A DNA stretch of 64,000 nucleotides from contig NZ_FPAG01000001.1 of assembly GCF_900116365.1 (NCBI RefSeq), positions 149,079 to 213,078 on the forward strand, given 5' to 3'. The translations under genes were made by a program, and so were the position numbers. The notes beneath the pieces are model-generated. The model was given only the letters and a program-made list of their open reading frames with translations. It did no database searches and was not told the DNA's origin. The stretch is from Zhouia amylolytica (GTDB taxonomy: Bacteria; Bacteroidota; Bacteroidia; Flavobacteriales; Flavobacteriaceae). Numbering within the stretch: the stretch's first letter is position 1; each line of letters begins with the position of its first letter. Below, in pieces: positions 54,804-62,834 of the stretch.

Positions 54804-55599
54804 CAAAATAGCCATATTGGGCTGTGGATGGCTTGGACTTCCGCTGGCAAAACAATTCGTTAAAAGCGGATATCTTGTTCATGGCTCGACCACATCTGAA
54901 GACAAAATCAATCTCTTAAAGGATTCAGGAATCACCCCTTTTAAGATTGCGCTACACGAAGATCATATCGAAGGGGATATGGATTCATTTCTCGAGGGTG
55001 TTGGGACCATCATCATTAATGTTCCTCCCAAGCTCAGAAGGGCTTCTGCGGAAAACTATGTCTTAAAAATCGAGACCCTAATTAAAGCCATTGAAAAGAC
55101 GGCAGTTAAAAAAGTACTTTTTGTGAGCAGCACCTCGGTTTATGGCAATAGTAAGGAGGTAATTACTGAAGAAAGTCGTCGTGAACCGACCACTGAGAGT
55201 GGACGGCAACTTGTAGAAGTTGAAGACTTTCTAAACGAACAAAGCAATTTTAAAACCACTATCGTTAGATTCAGTGGGTTGATTGGCGATGAACGGAATC
55301 CTGCTAACTTTCTTTCGGGTAAAGAAAACCTTCCGAATCCGGAGGCTCCGGTGAACCTGGTGCATCAGAATGACTGCATAGGTATTCTCATAAAAATAGT
55401 TGAAGGTGAACACTGGAATACGAACTTTAATGTGGCGTATCCCAGGCATCCTTCTAAGGAAACTTATTATCATCAAAAGGCAGTGGAAAAGAACCTTGAA
55501 CCGCCACAATTTAATCATAGCCGTGAATCATCGGGGAAGACAATTGCCTCTGACAGGGTGATCGAGGTATTGAATTATCAGTTTACAACTGACATTTAA
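54796..55599 (+). CDS. NAD(P)-binding SDR-like protein (YeeZ type)
   Basis: 267 residues, TTG start at 54796 overlapping the previous stop by 8 bp, so translational coupling. Rossmann fold with GCGWLGLPLAKQ (about 8-19), VLFVSSTSVYGNSKEV, and FSGLIGDERNPANFL. Resembles the YeeZ/GalE-like proteins with short substrate part. Substrate not predictable. Confidence 0.87.
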   Translation: MNNKIAILGCGWLGLPLAKQFVKSGYLVHGSTTSEDKINLLKDSGITPFKIALHEDHIEGDMDSFLEGVGTIIINVPPKLRRASAENYVLKIETLIKAIEKTAVKKVLFVSSTSVYGNSKEVITEESRREPTTESGRQLVEVEDFLNEQSNFKTTIVRFSGLIGDERNPANFLSGKENLPNPEAPVNLVHQNDCIGILIKIVEGEHWNTNFNVAYPRHPSKETYYHQKAVEKNLEPPQFNHSRESSGKTIASDRVIEVLNYQFTTDI

Positions 55600-55700
55600 A
55601 GCTTTAGCAAATCATTTGGAAAATAATTCAAATATTTTAATAGTTTTGGAAGCTGTTAACTATTAGCGCAAATTGAACTCATTAATCAATAATATTTAAA

Positions 55701-56414
55701 ATGAAGAAATTTTTATTGGTCTTTATTGCAGGTACGGCCTGTTTCAGTGCTGCTGCACAATCTAACACAGAACTAAAGACACATTACGAAGCTTATTATA
55801 AGCAAATGAAAACGCAGGGTGATATGCGAGGGGCTATTAATGCGCTTACTCATTTAAACGTTCTTAATCCGAGTCAGGAACGCACGGATACCTTAGCTTA
55901 TTATTATGCCAACAGCGGTCAGAACTTACAAGCAGTAAAACTTTTAGGAACTGAAAAGGATCCTCAGGCCTCGGACCTGGCAGTAGAAGTAAAAGCTGCA
56001 GCACTTAAGGCTTTAAACCAACCACAACTGGCTGTTCAGCAATACGATATTCTATTTGGCCGAAAGCCTGATGTATATTTGGCTTATGACCTACTGGACC
56101 TGAACCTTCAGATCGGGAAGACGGCTGAAGCAAAAACATATCTTGATTATGGTATTGCCAATGCAAAAGATGATGAAATGTTACCTTTTTACCAGAGCAA
56201 TCCTCCTTACCAGGTGCCGATCAAAGCAGCGTTCATCTACCAGAAGGGATTGTATGAATACAACCAGGACAAATCACAATTGGACACTGCTATAGCGACT
56301 ATAGACGAAGCTTTGGCGATCGCTCCTAATTTCAAATTAGCGCAGCAAATCAGAGAGATCTTAGTAAAGCAAAAAGAAGCTCCTGCTACTCCTGAAGCTA
56401 CAGACAAGCAATAA
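55701..56414 (+). CDS. Secreted TPR-like repeat protein
   Basis: 237 residues with signal peptide (MKKFLLVFIAGTACFSAAAQ). The mature part consists of helical pairs of tetratricopeptide type (RGAINALTHLNVLNPSQERTDTLAYYYANSGQNLQAVKLL, QPQLAVQQYDILFGRKPDVYLAYDLLDLNLQIGKTAEAKTYL, LDTAIATIDEALAIAPNF) and a Glu/Pro/Ala tail. Likely periplasmic scaffold. Own terminator follows. No specific partner visible. Confidence 0.85.
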   Translation: MKKFLLVFIAGTACFSAAAQSNTELKTHYEAYYKQMKTQGDMRGAINALTHLNVLNPSQERTDTLAYYYANSGQNLQAVKLLGTEKDPQASDLAVEVKAAALKALNQPQLAVQQYDILFGRKPDVYLAYDLLDLNLQIGKTAEAKTYLDYGIANAKDDEMLPFYQSNPPYQVPIKAAFIYQKGLYEYNQDKSQLDTAIATIDEALAIAPNFKLAQQIREILVKQKEAPATPEATDKQ

Positions 56415-56429
56415 TAATTTTCGTATTAA

Positions 56430-56466
56430 ATAAAAAAACCGAGCTGCTTTAGCTCGGTTTTTTTAT
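56430..56466. terminator. Bidirectional terminator between TPR and M13 peptidase genes
   Basis: ACCGAGCT (56438-56445), loop GCTTT, AGCTCGGT (56451-56458), with A7 before and T7 after. Confidence 0.92.
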
Positions 56467-56481
56467 TTATGTTTTTTTCAA

Positions 56482-58560
56482 TTACCAGATCTTCACACGT
56501 TCTTCAGGAGCCAGGTACATGCCATCATTTTCTGTAATATCGAAGGCATCGTAAAAGGCCTCAATATTTAATAATGGTTGTGTAGCTCTGTAGCGTCCCG
56601 GAGAATGCGGGTCGGTTTTCACCTGATTCTTCAAGGCTTCATCCCTGGATTTTGTTCTCCATACAGTAGCCCAGGACATAAAGAAACGTTGTTCAGGAGT
56701 ATACCCATCTATTTCTCCAGGGTTCCCGTTTTCTTTTAAATGAATCTGGAGTCCGTCGTAAGCGGCATTTACCCCTCCCAGGTCTCCAATATTTTCACCT
56801 AGGGTAAATTTACCGTTGATATGTACTCCAGGAAGCACTTCTATTTTACTGTACTGAGCTGCTAGCGAATCTCCAAGGCGGTTAAACTCTTCAAGATCTT
56901 TATCTGTCCACCAGTTTACCAGGTTTCCATCGGCATCGTAATCGGCCCCACTATCATCAAATCCGTGAGAGATCTCGTGACCTATTACGGCTCCAATACC
57001 TCCATAGTTTACTGCTGCATCTGCGGTAAAGTTAAAGAATGGTGGTTGCAGGATGGCTGCCGGGAATACGATTTCATTATACGAAGGATTGTAATAGGCA
57101 TTCACAATTTGTGGCGCCATGAACCATTCTGATTTATCGACCGGTTTCCCCAGCTTTTCCAAATCTCTTTTGAAGTTCCACTCGGCTGCATTCAATCCGT
57201 TTTGCAAGTAGGAACCTCCATCTTTGGTACTTTTAACTACGAGATCAGAGTAATCTTTCCATTCATCAGGGTATCCTACTTTGATGGTGGTCTTGGTTAG
57301 TTTCTCGATAGCTTTTTTCTTGGTTTCTTCATCCATCCAAGGCAAGGCGTTTATACGAGTCTCGTAGGCTTTAATGATATTCTGGATCATTGTTTCCGCC
57401 TGTGCTTTTGCTTCCGGCGGGAATACTTCTTCTACATAGAGTTTACCCAGTGCCTCTCCTAAGGTCCAGTTGATCGTTTGCAAAGCTCTTTCATCTCGAG
57501 CACGTTGTTCCTGAGCTCCTCTGAGTGTTTTGCTATAGAACTCCCAATTTGCGTATTCGATCTCTGTAGATAATACGGATGCAGCATCATTTAAAGCTGT
57601 CCATCTAAGGTACGCTTTAATATCGTCGATATTATTATTAGAAATTGTATTAGAAAGGGATTTAAAATAGTCTAGTTGAGAGATATTTACTGTATCGACA
57701 CTCGCTGCTCCGATACCGTCCAGGTAATTTTTCCAGTTTACCGACGAGGCCATTTTCTGAAGATCGGAAATGGCTGTAGGATTATAGGTTAAACTCGGAT
57801 CTCTTCGTTGCACTTTATCGAGTCTTGGTTCTGCCAATTTGGTTTCGAACGCCAGAATTTGCGCTGCTTCTTTTTGTGCTGTCGCTTCATCGTATCCGAT
57901 AAACTGAAGCATTCTGGTTATGTGGGCTGTATATTTATCACGGATTTCCTGAGAATCTTCATCTTCTAAAAGGTAGTAATCTCTGTCTGGCAAACCTAAG
58001 GCTCCCGCTCCTATAGAGGCTCTGTTTTTGTTACTGTCTTTGGCATCTGCTCCTACTCCAAATCCGAAGAAACCTGCACCTCCTTTTGGTTCCATTTCTA
58101 TGAGAAATGCCTGTAGGCCGTCGATATCTTCTATGGCATTTATTTTATCTAAATACGGTTGTAATGGCGCTACACCTTGCTCGTTTCTCGAAACAGTATC
58201 CATAATGGATTGAAACAGATACACTGCTTTCGCCTGATCGGAATTAGGATCGAGGTTGGGATCGTTTACTGCTTGTTTCAGAATATTAAGGGCATCTTCA
58301 TCTGTTTTCTGACGAAGCTCATAAAAGCTTCCCCATGATGCTCTACTTGGTGGAATTTCGGTATCGTCAAGCCACTTTCCGTTTACGTAACGGAAGAAAT
58401 CGTTTTTTGCACTTACTGTGGTATCCATGAGTTCAAGGTTGATACCAGGAATTTTTTCTACCACAGCTACCTCTTCTTTTTTGGCATCTGTTTTACAAGC
58501 CACTACTGTTGCGATGGTTAGTGCTCCAAGGGCAACGGGCTTTAGAAAATTAACTTTCAT
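56482..58560 (-). CDS. M13-family (neprilysin-like) metallopeptidase lipoprotein
   Basis: 692 residues. Lipobox VVAC (Cys22). The long helical N-terminal domain starts ISLE-like LELMDTTVSAKNDFFRYVNGKWLDDTEIPPSRASWGSF. Zinc site VIGHEISHGFDDSGADYD (HEISH, with GHEISHGFD) and third ligand in LGENIGDLGG; NEIVFPAAILQPPFF lies before, and the PHSPGRYRATQPLLN substrate loop and terminal W are present. Degrades small peptides in the periplasm or at the surface. Single gene. Confidence 0.95.
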   Translation of the reverse strand: MKVNFLKPVALGALTIATVVACKTDAKKEEVAVVEKIPGINLELMDTTVSAKNDFFRYVNGKWLDDTEIPPSRASWGSFYELRQKTDEDALNILKQAVNDPNLDPNSDQAKAVYLFQSIMDTVSRNEQGVAPLQPYLDKINAIEDIDGLQAFLIEMEPKGGAGFFGFGVGADAKDSNKNRASIGAGALGLPDRDYYLLEDEDSQEIRDKYTAHITRMLQFIGYDEATAQKEAAQILAFETKLAEPRLDKVQRRDPSLTYNPTAISDLQKMASSVNWKNYLDGIGAASVDTVNISQLDYFKSLSNTISNNNIDDIKAYLRWTALNDAASVLSTEIEYANWEFYSKTLRGAQEQRARDERALQTINWTLGEALGKLYVEEVFPPEAKAQAETMIQNIIKAYETRINALPWMDEETKKKAIEKLTKTTIKVGYPDEWKDYSDLVVKSTKDGGSYLQNGLNAAEWNFKRDLEKLGKPVDKSEWFMAPQIVNAYYNPSYNEIVFPAAILQPPFFNFTADAAVNYGGIGAVIGHEISHGFDDSGADYDADGNLVNWWTDKDLEEFNRLGDSLAAQYSKIEVLPGVHINGKFTLGENIGDLGGVNAAYDGLQIHLKENGNPGEIDGYTPEQRFFMSWATVWRTKSRDEALKNQVKTDPHSPGRYRATQPLLNIEAFYDAFDITENDGMYLAPEERVKIW

Positions 58561-58670
58561 AATTTGTGATTAGATTTTAGTTGTATGCAATGTAAACAAA
58601 AACCTAATTCACTTTCCAGTTCTTCAAGAAATTAACAGATGTTTATGAGGAAAATTCTCATCAAAAGTCC

Positions 58671-59168
58671 TTATTGTTTCAGACTGTTTATCAACTTATT
58701 ATCAAAGTTTTCTTTGATTTGTATGAGCTGGTCAACATTTTCATTTGGTACGGCAATGGAGAGTACATAATGTGCTATTTTCCATTGGCCATTTACTTTT
58801 TTCAGAACGCCGGAGCCTCTGCAAATTTTCATTTGGGTATCGAGCAATTCATCGAACCAGGCGATATTTTGATCGGAACCCAGGTAAACGTTTCTTTCGA
58901 GCGCCTTAAAGCTCCATGCTTTTCCTTTATCGAAGAAGGGCTTTGCAAATTTTTTGAAGGCTTCGAGCTGCCAGTTCTCGGTGGGATCGGTTCCGATAAA
59001 GACGGCATCGTCGGCCATTTTTGAAAAGTAGCTATCGAAATCGGCTTCTGCGGCAGCGAGATGCCAGGCGTCTATAAGGGTATTGATCTCTTTTTCTTGG
59101 GCTTGTGACCGCTGACTGAAGGGTAATGCCAGTAATACCAGGCAAATAAATTTACTGAGGCTGCTCAT
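58671..59168 (-). CDS. Secreted SnoaL/NTF2-like protein
   Basis: 165 residues. Signal peptide to about 23 (LALPFSQRSQA). The fold is cone-shaped NTF2-like: INTLIDAWHLAAAEADFDSYFSKMADDAVFIGTDPTENWQLEAFKKFAKPFF, NIAWFDELLDTQM, GSGVLKKVNGQWKIAHYVLSIAVPN. Such proteins bind small ligands or act as isomerase-like enzymes. The start overlaps the upstream lipoprotein gene by 17 bp, giving a two-gene operon. Confidence 0.88.
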   Translation of the reverse strand: MSSLSKFICLVLLALPFSQRSQAQEKEINTLIDAWHLAAAEADFDSYFSKMADDAVFIGTDPTENWQLEAFKKFAKPFFDKGKAWSFKALERNVYLGSDQNIAWFDELLDTQMKICRGSGVLKKVNGQWKIAHYVLSIAVPNENVDQLIQIKENFDNKLINSLKQ

Positions 59169-59715
59169 TTTGATTTTTAGCTTTTTCTATTTTTTGGTCG
59201 ATAGAGTCAATGGTTTGCAGCACCTTTTCATAGGCTTTTTCTCTGAAGGTTTCACCCATCTGTGCTTCGAGTTCGTTATAAGCGGTAACCACGGCAACTT
59301 GCAGGTTGTTTAATTCTTTATCTCGTCCCTGGTCGTCAGACACGGATCTTGTTTTCAGAATGAATGTTTTTAGTACTAACAGTCTACTTTTAATTGCAGG
59401 GATCTGTAGTTTTTCAGGGAATTCTGATTTTTCCAATTCCTCCATTAACCTGATAAGTTCATCTAAGGACAAGGATAGGTTATCGGCTTGTAATTTCTGG
59501 AACTTGGTCATTTCTTCATTGAAAAGTTCCCACGCTTCCCATTCCCCTATCTGCTCCTGAACGCTGGCATCAAAAGTCATTATTTCGGGTACAGACTGCT
59601 TGGCTGCAACCTCCTGTTGCTCTCCTTGTTCTGCTCCCTGCTCTGTATCCTTTTTATTACCGCATGATACGATGAGGAAGGATGACAGTAATACTAATAC
59701 AATGTATCTATTCAT
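59152..59715 (-). CDS. Helical lipoprotein of unknown function
   Basis: 187 residues. Lipobox LIVSC (Cys18). A Glu/Gln-rich linker (DTEQGAEQGEQQEVAAKQ), then mostly helix (FNEEMTKFQKLQADNLSLSLDELIRLMEELEKSEFPEKLQIPAIKSRLLVLKTFIL, NNLQVAVVTAYNELEAQM) ending in a Lys/Glu/Gln tail. No family recognised. Overlaps the following NTF2-like gene by 17 bp. Confidence 0.77.
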   Translation of the reverse strand: MNRYIVLVLLSSFLIVSCGNKKDTEQGAEQGEQQEVAAKQSVPEIMTFDASVQEQIGEWEAWELFNEEMTKFQKLQADNLSLSLDELIRLMEELEKSEFPEKLQIPAIKSRLLVLKTFILKTRSVSDDQGRDKELNNLQVAVVTAYNELEAQMGETFREKAYEKVLQTIDSIDQKIEKAKNQNEQPQ

Positions 59716-59894
59716 AGATGCGAATATAGTACATTTTTAAACTTTAGAGACTCCGCAAAAAGAAACTAAACAACGGTTTATTTATTTCGTATAGTTTCTT
59801 TTTAAGGCTTGATGTATAGATATTTTCAAGAAATAGTATCATAATCTGAATGTAATGACTAAATTTGCGTCCATATTTTAAAACACAACAGGTA

Positions 59895-60854
59895 ATGCCA
59901 AATATTTTAATTATTGGTGCTTGCGGGCAAATAGGAACTGAACTAACGGTTGCACTAAGAGATAGATATGGTAAAGACGCGGTAATTGCTTCAGATATCC
60001 GTGAAGGTAATGAGGAATTAATGCAGGCCGGTCCTTTTGAAATTTTAGATGCTACTGACAGCGCGGCTATTGAGAAGATTGTTGAAAAACATCATATTAC
60101 AGATGTTTATTTAATGGCAGCGATGCTTTCTGCGGTTGCGGAGAAGCATCCATTAAAGGCATGGGATCTGAACATGAATTCTTTACTTCACGTGCTGAAC
60201 CTGGCTCGCGATAAGAAGATCGAGAAGGTGTTCTGGCCAAGTTCGATTGCTGTTTTCGGTCCGACTACTCCAAAAGACCATACGCCACAGCGTACGATCA
60301 TGGAGCCTACAACAGTTTATGGTATCAGCAAACAAGCGGGAGAGCGTTGGTGTGAGTATTATTTCAACAAGTATGGGGTTGATGTACGAAGCATCAGGTA
60401 TCCTGGTTTGATCAGTTATAAGACGTTACCTGGTGGTGGTACTACGGATTATGCGGTAGATATTTATCACAAAGCATTAACAGACGGGCAATACACCAGC
60501 TTTTTAGATCAAGGCACCTATTTACCTATGATGTATATGGATGATGCTATTCATGCTACCATCAGTATCATGGATGCGGATCGAGAGGCTGTTAAAATAC
60601 GTTCGTCATACAACTTAAGCGGAATGAGCTTTGCTCCGGAAGATATGGAAGTGAGCATTCAGAAGCATATTCCGGATTTCAAACTGGATTACAATCCGGA
60701 TTTCAGACAAGATATTGCAGATACATGGCCGAATAGTGTTGACGATAGTGCTGCTCAAGAGGATTGGGGATGGAGCAGTAAGATTGCTCTTGATGAAATG
60801 ACTGAGATCATGCTTACTAATTTAAAATCTTATTACAAGAAGGAGTCGCTTTAG
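59895..60854 (+). CDS. L-threonine 3-dehydrogenase-like SDR (GalE type)
   Basis: 319 residues from the ATG at 59895; ten more codons are open upstream but would place the promoter in the gene. Rossmann loop GACGQIGTELTVAL (about 8-21), DVYLMAAMLSAVAEKHP, and YxxxK in VYGISKQAGERW (about 137-148). PGGGTTDYAVDIYHKAL matches the substrate loop of bacteroidotal GalE-type threonine dehydrogenases, which oxidise L-Thr to 2-amino-3-ketobutyrate with NAD. An exact TAAATTTG -7 element lies at 59860-59867. The transcript ends in an unusual hairpin carrying a REP-like insert. Confidence 0.87.
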   Translation: MPNILIIGACGQIGTELTVALRDRYGKDAVIASDIREGNEELMQAGPFEILDATDSAAIEKIVEKHHITDVYLMAAMLSAVAEKHPLKAWDLNMNSLLHVLNLARDKKIEKVFWPSSIAVFGPTTPKDHTPQRTIMEPTTVYGISKQAGERWCEYYFNKYGVDVRSIRYPGLISYKTLPGGGTTDYAVDIYHKALTDGQYTSFLDQGTYLPMMYMDDAIHATISIMDADREAVKIRSSYNLSGMSFAPEDMEVSIQKHIPDFKLDYNPDFRQDIADTWPNSVDDSAAQEDWGWSSKIALDEMTEIMLTNLKSYYKKESL

Positions 60855-60874
60855 ATCTTTCTTTATTAACATAT

Positions 60875-60927
60875 AAACGCTCTTTGATTCCTGTATTATT
60901 ACGGAATTGGAGAGCGTTTTTTATTTG
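60875..60927 (+). terminator. Terminator with REP-like inner hairpin
   Basis: Outer stem AAACGCTCT (60875-60883) with AGAGCGTTT (60911-60919), then T5. The 27-nt loop is itself a small palindrome ATTCC..GGAAT, like the REP-A elements nearby. Confidence 0.7.
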
Positions 60928-61026
60928 ACATTCCGCACTTGTTGTGGAATCTCTTAACTCAAAACTTAATCTATTTCTCCCTCAAGAAATTGCCACGCCT
61001 TTCTATCGCAAGGCTCGCAATGACGT
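60927..61026 (+). repeat. Composite REP unit, copy 1 (REP-A facing inverted REP-B)
   Basis: About 100 bp: REP-A (60927-60953, GACATTCCGC..GGAATCTC), a 32-bp linker, then REP-B in the opposite direction (60986-61026, GAAATTGCCACGCC..GCAATGACGT). It matches copy 2 at 61719-61818 almost base for base, linker included. Confidence 0.9.
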
Positions 61027-61103
61027 AACACAATTTCTTACCCCCTGAACCTCCTAAAGGGGGGAATTTGTTTTTCTTGCTTTCTGTCATTCTGAACTAC
61101 TTT

Positions 61104-61129
61104 GTCATTCCGTATTCATTACGGAATCT
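61104..61129 (+). repeat. REP-A element (variant stem CCGTA/TACGG)
   Basis: GTCATTCCGTA-TTCAT-TACGGAATCT; 26 bp. Stem bases differ from the other copies on both sides so pairing is kept. Confidence 0.85.
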
Positions 61130-61158
61130 ATTGTAAAAGGATGTCGAAATCATTAACT

Positions 61159-61184
61159 GTCATTCCGCACTTGTTGCGGAATCT
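61159..61184 (+). repeat. REP-A element
   Basis: GTCATTCCGCA-CTTGT-TGCGGAATCT, perfect palindromic arms. Confidence 0.88.
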
Positions 61185-61250
61185 GTTGATTCAATGCTTG
61201 ATTCGTTTTTTTCCTGATGGGTAATTACCCACTGAATGTCTAAGGCATGT

Positions 61251-61292
61251 TTATTCTTTATTCTTTATTCTTTATTCTTTATTCTTTATTCT
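61251..61292 (+). repeat. Heptamer microsatellite TTATTCT x6
   Basis: Six exact 7-bp units. The related copy at 62340 has only two, so the unit number varies between copies of the segment. Confidence 0.92.
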
Positions 61293-61652
61293 TTTTTATT
61301 CGCGCTGCTTTCTATTGTTTTATACAGGAGCTCATGATGCGCTACGAAATTGCATTGCCAAATGCTTTGCATTCATGAATACCTTATAAAACAATAACTA
61401 AGATTATAAATAAAAAAGTAACATCCCTTATAACTTCTTTTTCAAACTTTCTTTACTTTTTTTCATCGCCAAAAAAAGTAACAAAAAAGTCTAGCCTTGG
61501 CTTTTCAGTGACCCATTTTCATTTTAAACCCTAAATTAACCGAACTCGTCTGTTTCCCAAAACAGACTCAAACAGCGCTTAATTTATACGGATTCTTCAA
61601 TGAATGGGTCCCCACTTACAAAGCCCATGGCGGTTTAAATAAATATACCGAA
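61290..61652 (+). repeat. Long structured repeat element, complete copy (D1)
   Basis: About 360 bp. From the 5' side: CGCGCTGCTTTC region, AATGC-TTT-GCATT hairpin, a long hairpin TTACTTTTTTT (61453-61463) with AAAAAAAGTAA (61471-61481), the stretch AACAAAAAAGTCTAGCC, anchor CGAACTC (61541-61547), hairpin GTCTGTTT/AAACAGAC (61548-61567), anchor CTCAAACAGCG (61567-61577), and a 3' anchor GGCGGTTTAAATAAATATAC (from 61629). The first 250 bp recur at 63752-64000; a diverged copy is at 62340-62546. No reading frame is conserved. Confidence 0.85.
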
Positions 61653-61718
61653 CAATTCATCATCCAAATGCTTGTAGGTTCTTGAAATTAACTAGTTTAA
61701 TCAGAGTATTTATTATAT

Positions 61719-61818
61719 GTCATTCCGCACTTGTTGCGGAATCTCTTCACTCAAAACTTAATCTATTTCTCCCTCAAGAGATTGCCACGCCTTATTATTG
61801 CATGGATTGCAATGATGT
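61719..61818 (+). repeat. Composite REP unit, copy 2
   Basis: REP-A GTCATTCCGC..GCGGAATCTC (61719-61745), the same 32-bp linker as copy 1, and inverted REP-B GAGATTGCCACGCC..GCAATGATGT (61778-61818). REP-B's centre differs from copy 1. Confidence 0.9.
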
Positions 61819-61888
61819 TTATTTGGAGTTTTTTATAGCATTTTAAACGAAGGTTTTCATGAAATAGCTGTGGCTCAAGTGGAAGTGC

Positions 61889-62058
61889 GTTAGCGATAGC
61901 TAACAAAGCATGGGGTGGAGCGTAATAAACAGTTTAGTAAACTGTTTTAGCGAACAAGCCAGCTGGCGCAGGGAAAACATCAGCGGTTTTGCGATAGCAA
62001 AAATTTCCTATAAACCTTCTTGATTTTTTGATTCGTTTTGCATCAAGGCAAAATGAAT
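61889..62058 (+). other. Chain of five palindromes in a non-coding stretch
   Basis: GTTAGC-GATA-GCTAAC (61889-61904); AAACAGTTTA-G-TAAACTGTTT (61927-61947); GCCAGCTGGC (61958-61967); TTTTGC-GATA-GCAAAA (61987-62002); ATTCGTTTTGC-ATCAAG-GCAAAATGAAT (62031-62058). The first and fourth share the same GATA loop. No gene here; the minus-strand frame at 61934-62158 is not protein-like. Confidence 0.7.
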
Positions 62059-62147
62059 AAAGGTTATAATAATCCAGAAAAACTGTTATCCCCAACAGAA
62101 CAATGTAAAGTGCTGCAATCTTTTTCAGACTGGCAACTACTATTGAT

Positions 62148-62358
62148 GAGATTGCCACGTCTTTCTATCGCAAGGCTCGCAATCACGTAACACAATTTCT
62201 TACCCTCTGAACCCCCTAAAGGGGGGAAATTGTTTTTCTTGCTTTCTGTCATTCCGCATTTATTGCGGAATCTGTTGATTCAATGCTTGATTGGTTTTTT
62301 TCCTGATGGGTAATTACCCACTGAATGTTTAAGGCATGTTTATTCTTTATTCTTTTTT
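62148..62358 (+). repeat. Repeat segment REP-B / GC hairpin / REP-A / heptamers, copy 2
   Basis: REP-B GAGATTGCCACGTC..GCAATCACGT (62148-62188), ACCCTCTGAACCCCCT hairpin region, one REP-A (62248-62273), GGGTAATTACCCACTGAATG, two heptamers. Same order as copy 1 but shorter. Confidence 0.88.
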
Positions 62359-62546
62359 GCATTGCCCAAAAAAGAACCAAAAAACGCTAGCCTGCATTTC
62401 CTTTTTCACCCGTTACACTTTGCCTGCTAAACAAAACGAACTCGAAGCCTTATCAGGACTTCTCAAACAGCGTTTCGTTCTTAACGCAGGCTGCAGCTAC
62501 GGGGCCCGAAGTCGGAAATGAGGGCGATTTAAATAAAAATACTGAA
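62340..62546 (+). repeat. Long structured repeat element, diverged copy (F)
   Basis: Hairpin TTCTTTTTT (62350-62358) with AAAAAAGAA (62368-62376), ACGCTAGCC, anchor CGAACTC (62437-62443), hairpin GAAGCC/GGaCTTC (62444-62462), anchor CTCAAACAGCG (62462-62472), 3' anchor GGCGATTTAAATAAAAATAC (from 62523). Stems differ from D1 but remain paired. Confidence 0.8.
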
Positions 62547-62578
62547 ACTATTGTAGAAGGGTGTTGAGATCAACGCCT

Positions 62579-62604
62579 GTCATTCCGCATTTATTGCTGA
62601 ATCT
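62579..62604 (+). repeat. REP-A element, decayed
   Basis: GTCATTCCGCATTTATTGCT then GAATCT; one arm has lost a pair (GCTG for GCGG). Its upstream flank (CTATTGTAGAAGG) matches the flank of the copies near 61128. Confidence 0.78.
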
Positions 62605-62834
62605 GTTGATTAATCTTTTGGATTGAAAAATATGTTAGTTGGATTGTAATCTTGCATTCGCGGAAAGGCACGATTCGCATAAACCAAAGGGTTAAAAATT
62701 TTATAAATTCTATTCTCCTACATTATATAATAAAGAAAATTCAGTTCCTTTGAGAAAGATTATACTGTTATGACCTTTTATACATCTTAGTCGAAAGATA
62801 CGACTGAATTGTTAGGTATAGATTCCAATTAAAT

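Larger units (their letters stand above)
60986..61292 (+). repeat. Repeat segment REP-B / GC hairpin / REP-A / heptamers, copy 1
   Basis: Order: REP-B, a CCCCCT..AGGGGG hairpin (61041-61063), CTTGCTTTCTGTCATT, REP-A copies at 61104-61129 and 61159-61184, the constant stretch GGGTAATTACCCACTGAATG, then heptamers. Compare copy 2 at 62148-62358, which has one REP-A only. Confidence 0.88.
60928..62834. other. About 1.9 kb gene-free repeat region
   Basis: No credible gene between the terminator of the threonine-dehydrogenase-like gene and the GNAT gene. The region is filled by the REP units, structured repeats, heptamers and palindromes listed separately; the last 200 bp before 62835 is plain A+T-rich DNA with no repeat seen. 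Confidence 0.8.

Noticed and set aside
61934..62158. 74-codon minus-strand frame in the repeat region
   Set aside because: It runs through three palindromes and part of REP-B, has no homologue I know, and no start signals.
62336..62521. 61-codon plus-strand frame in the diverged structured repeat
   Set aside because: The frame is not kept in the sister copy at 61290, so the sequence is not conserved as protein.
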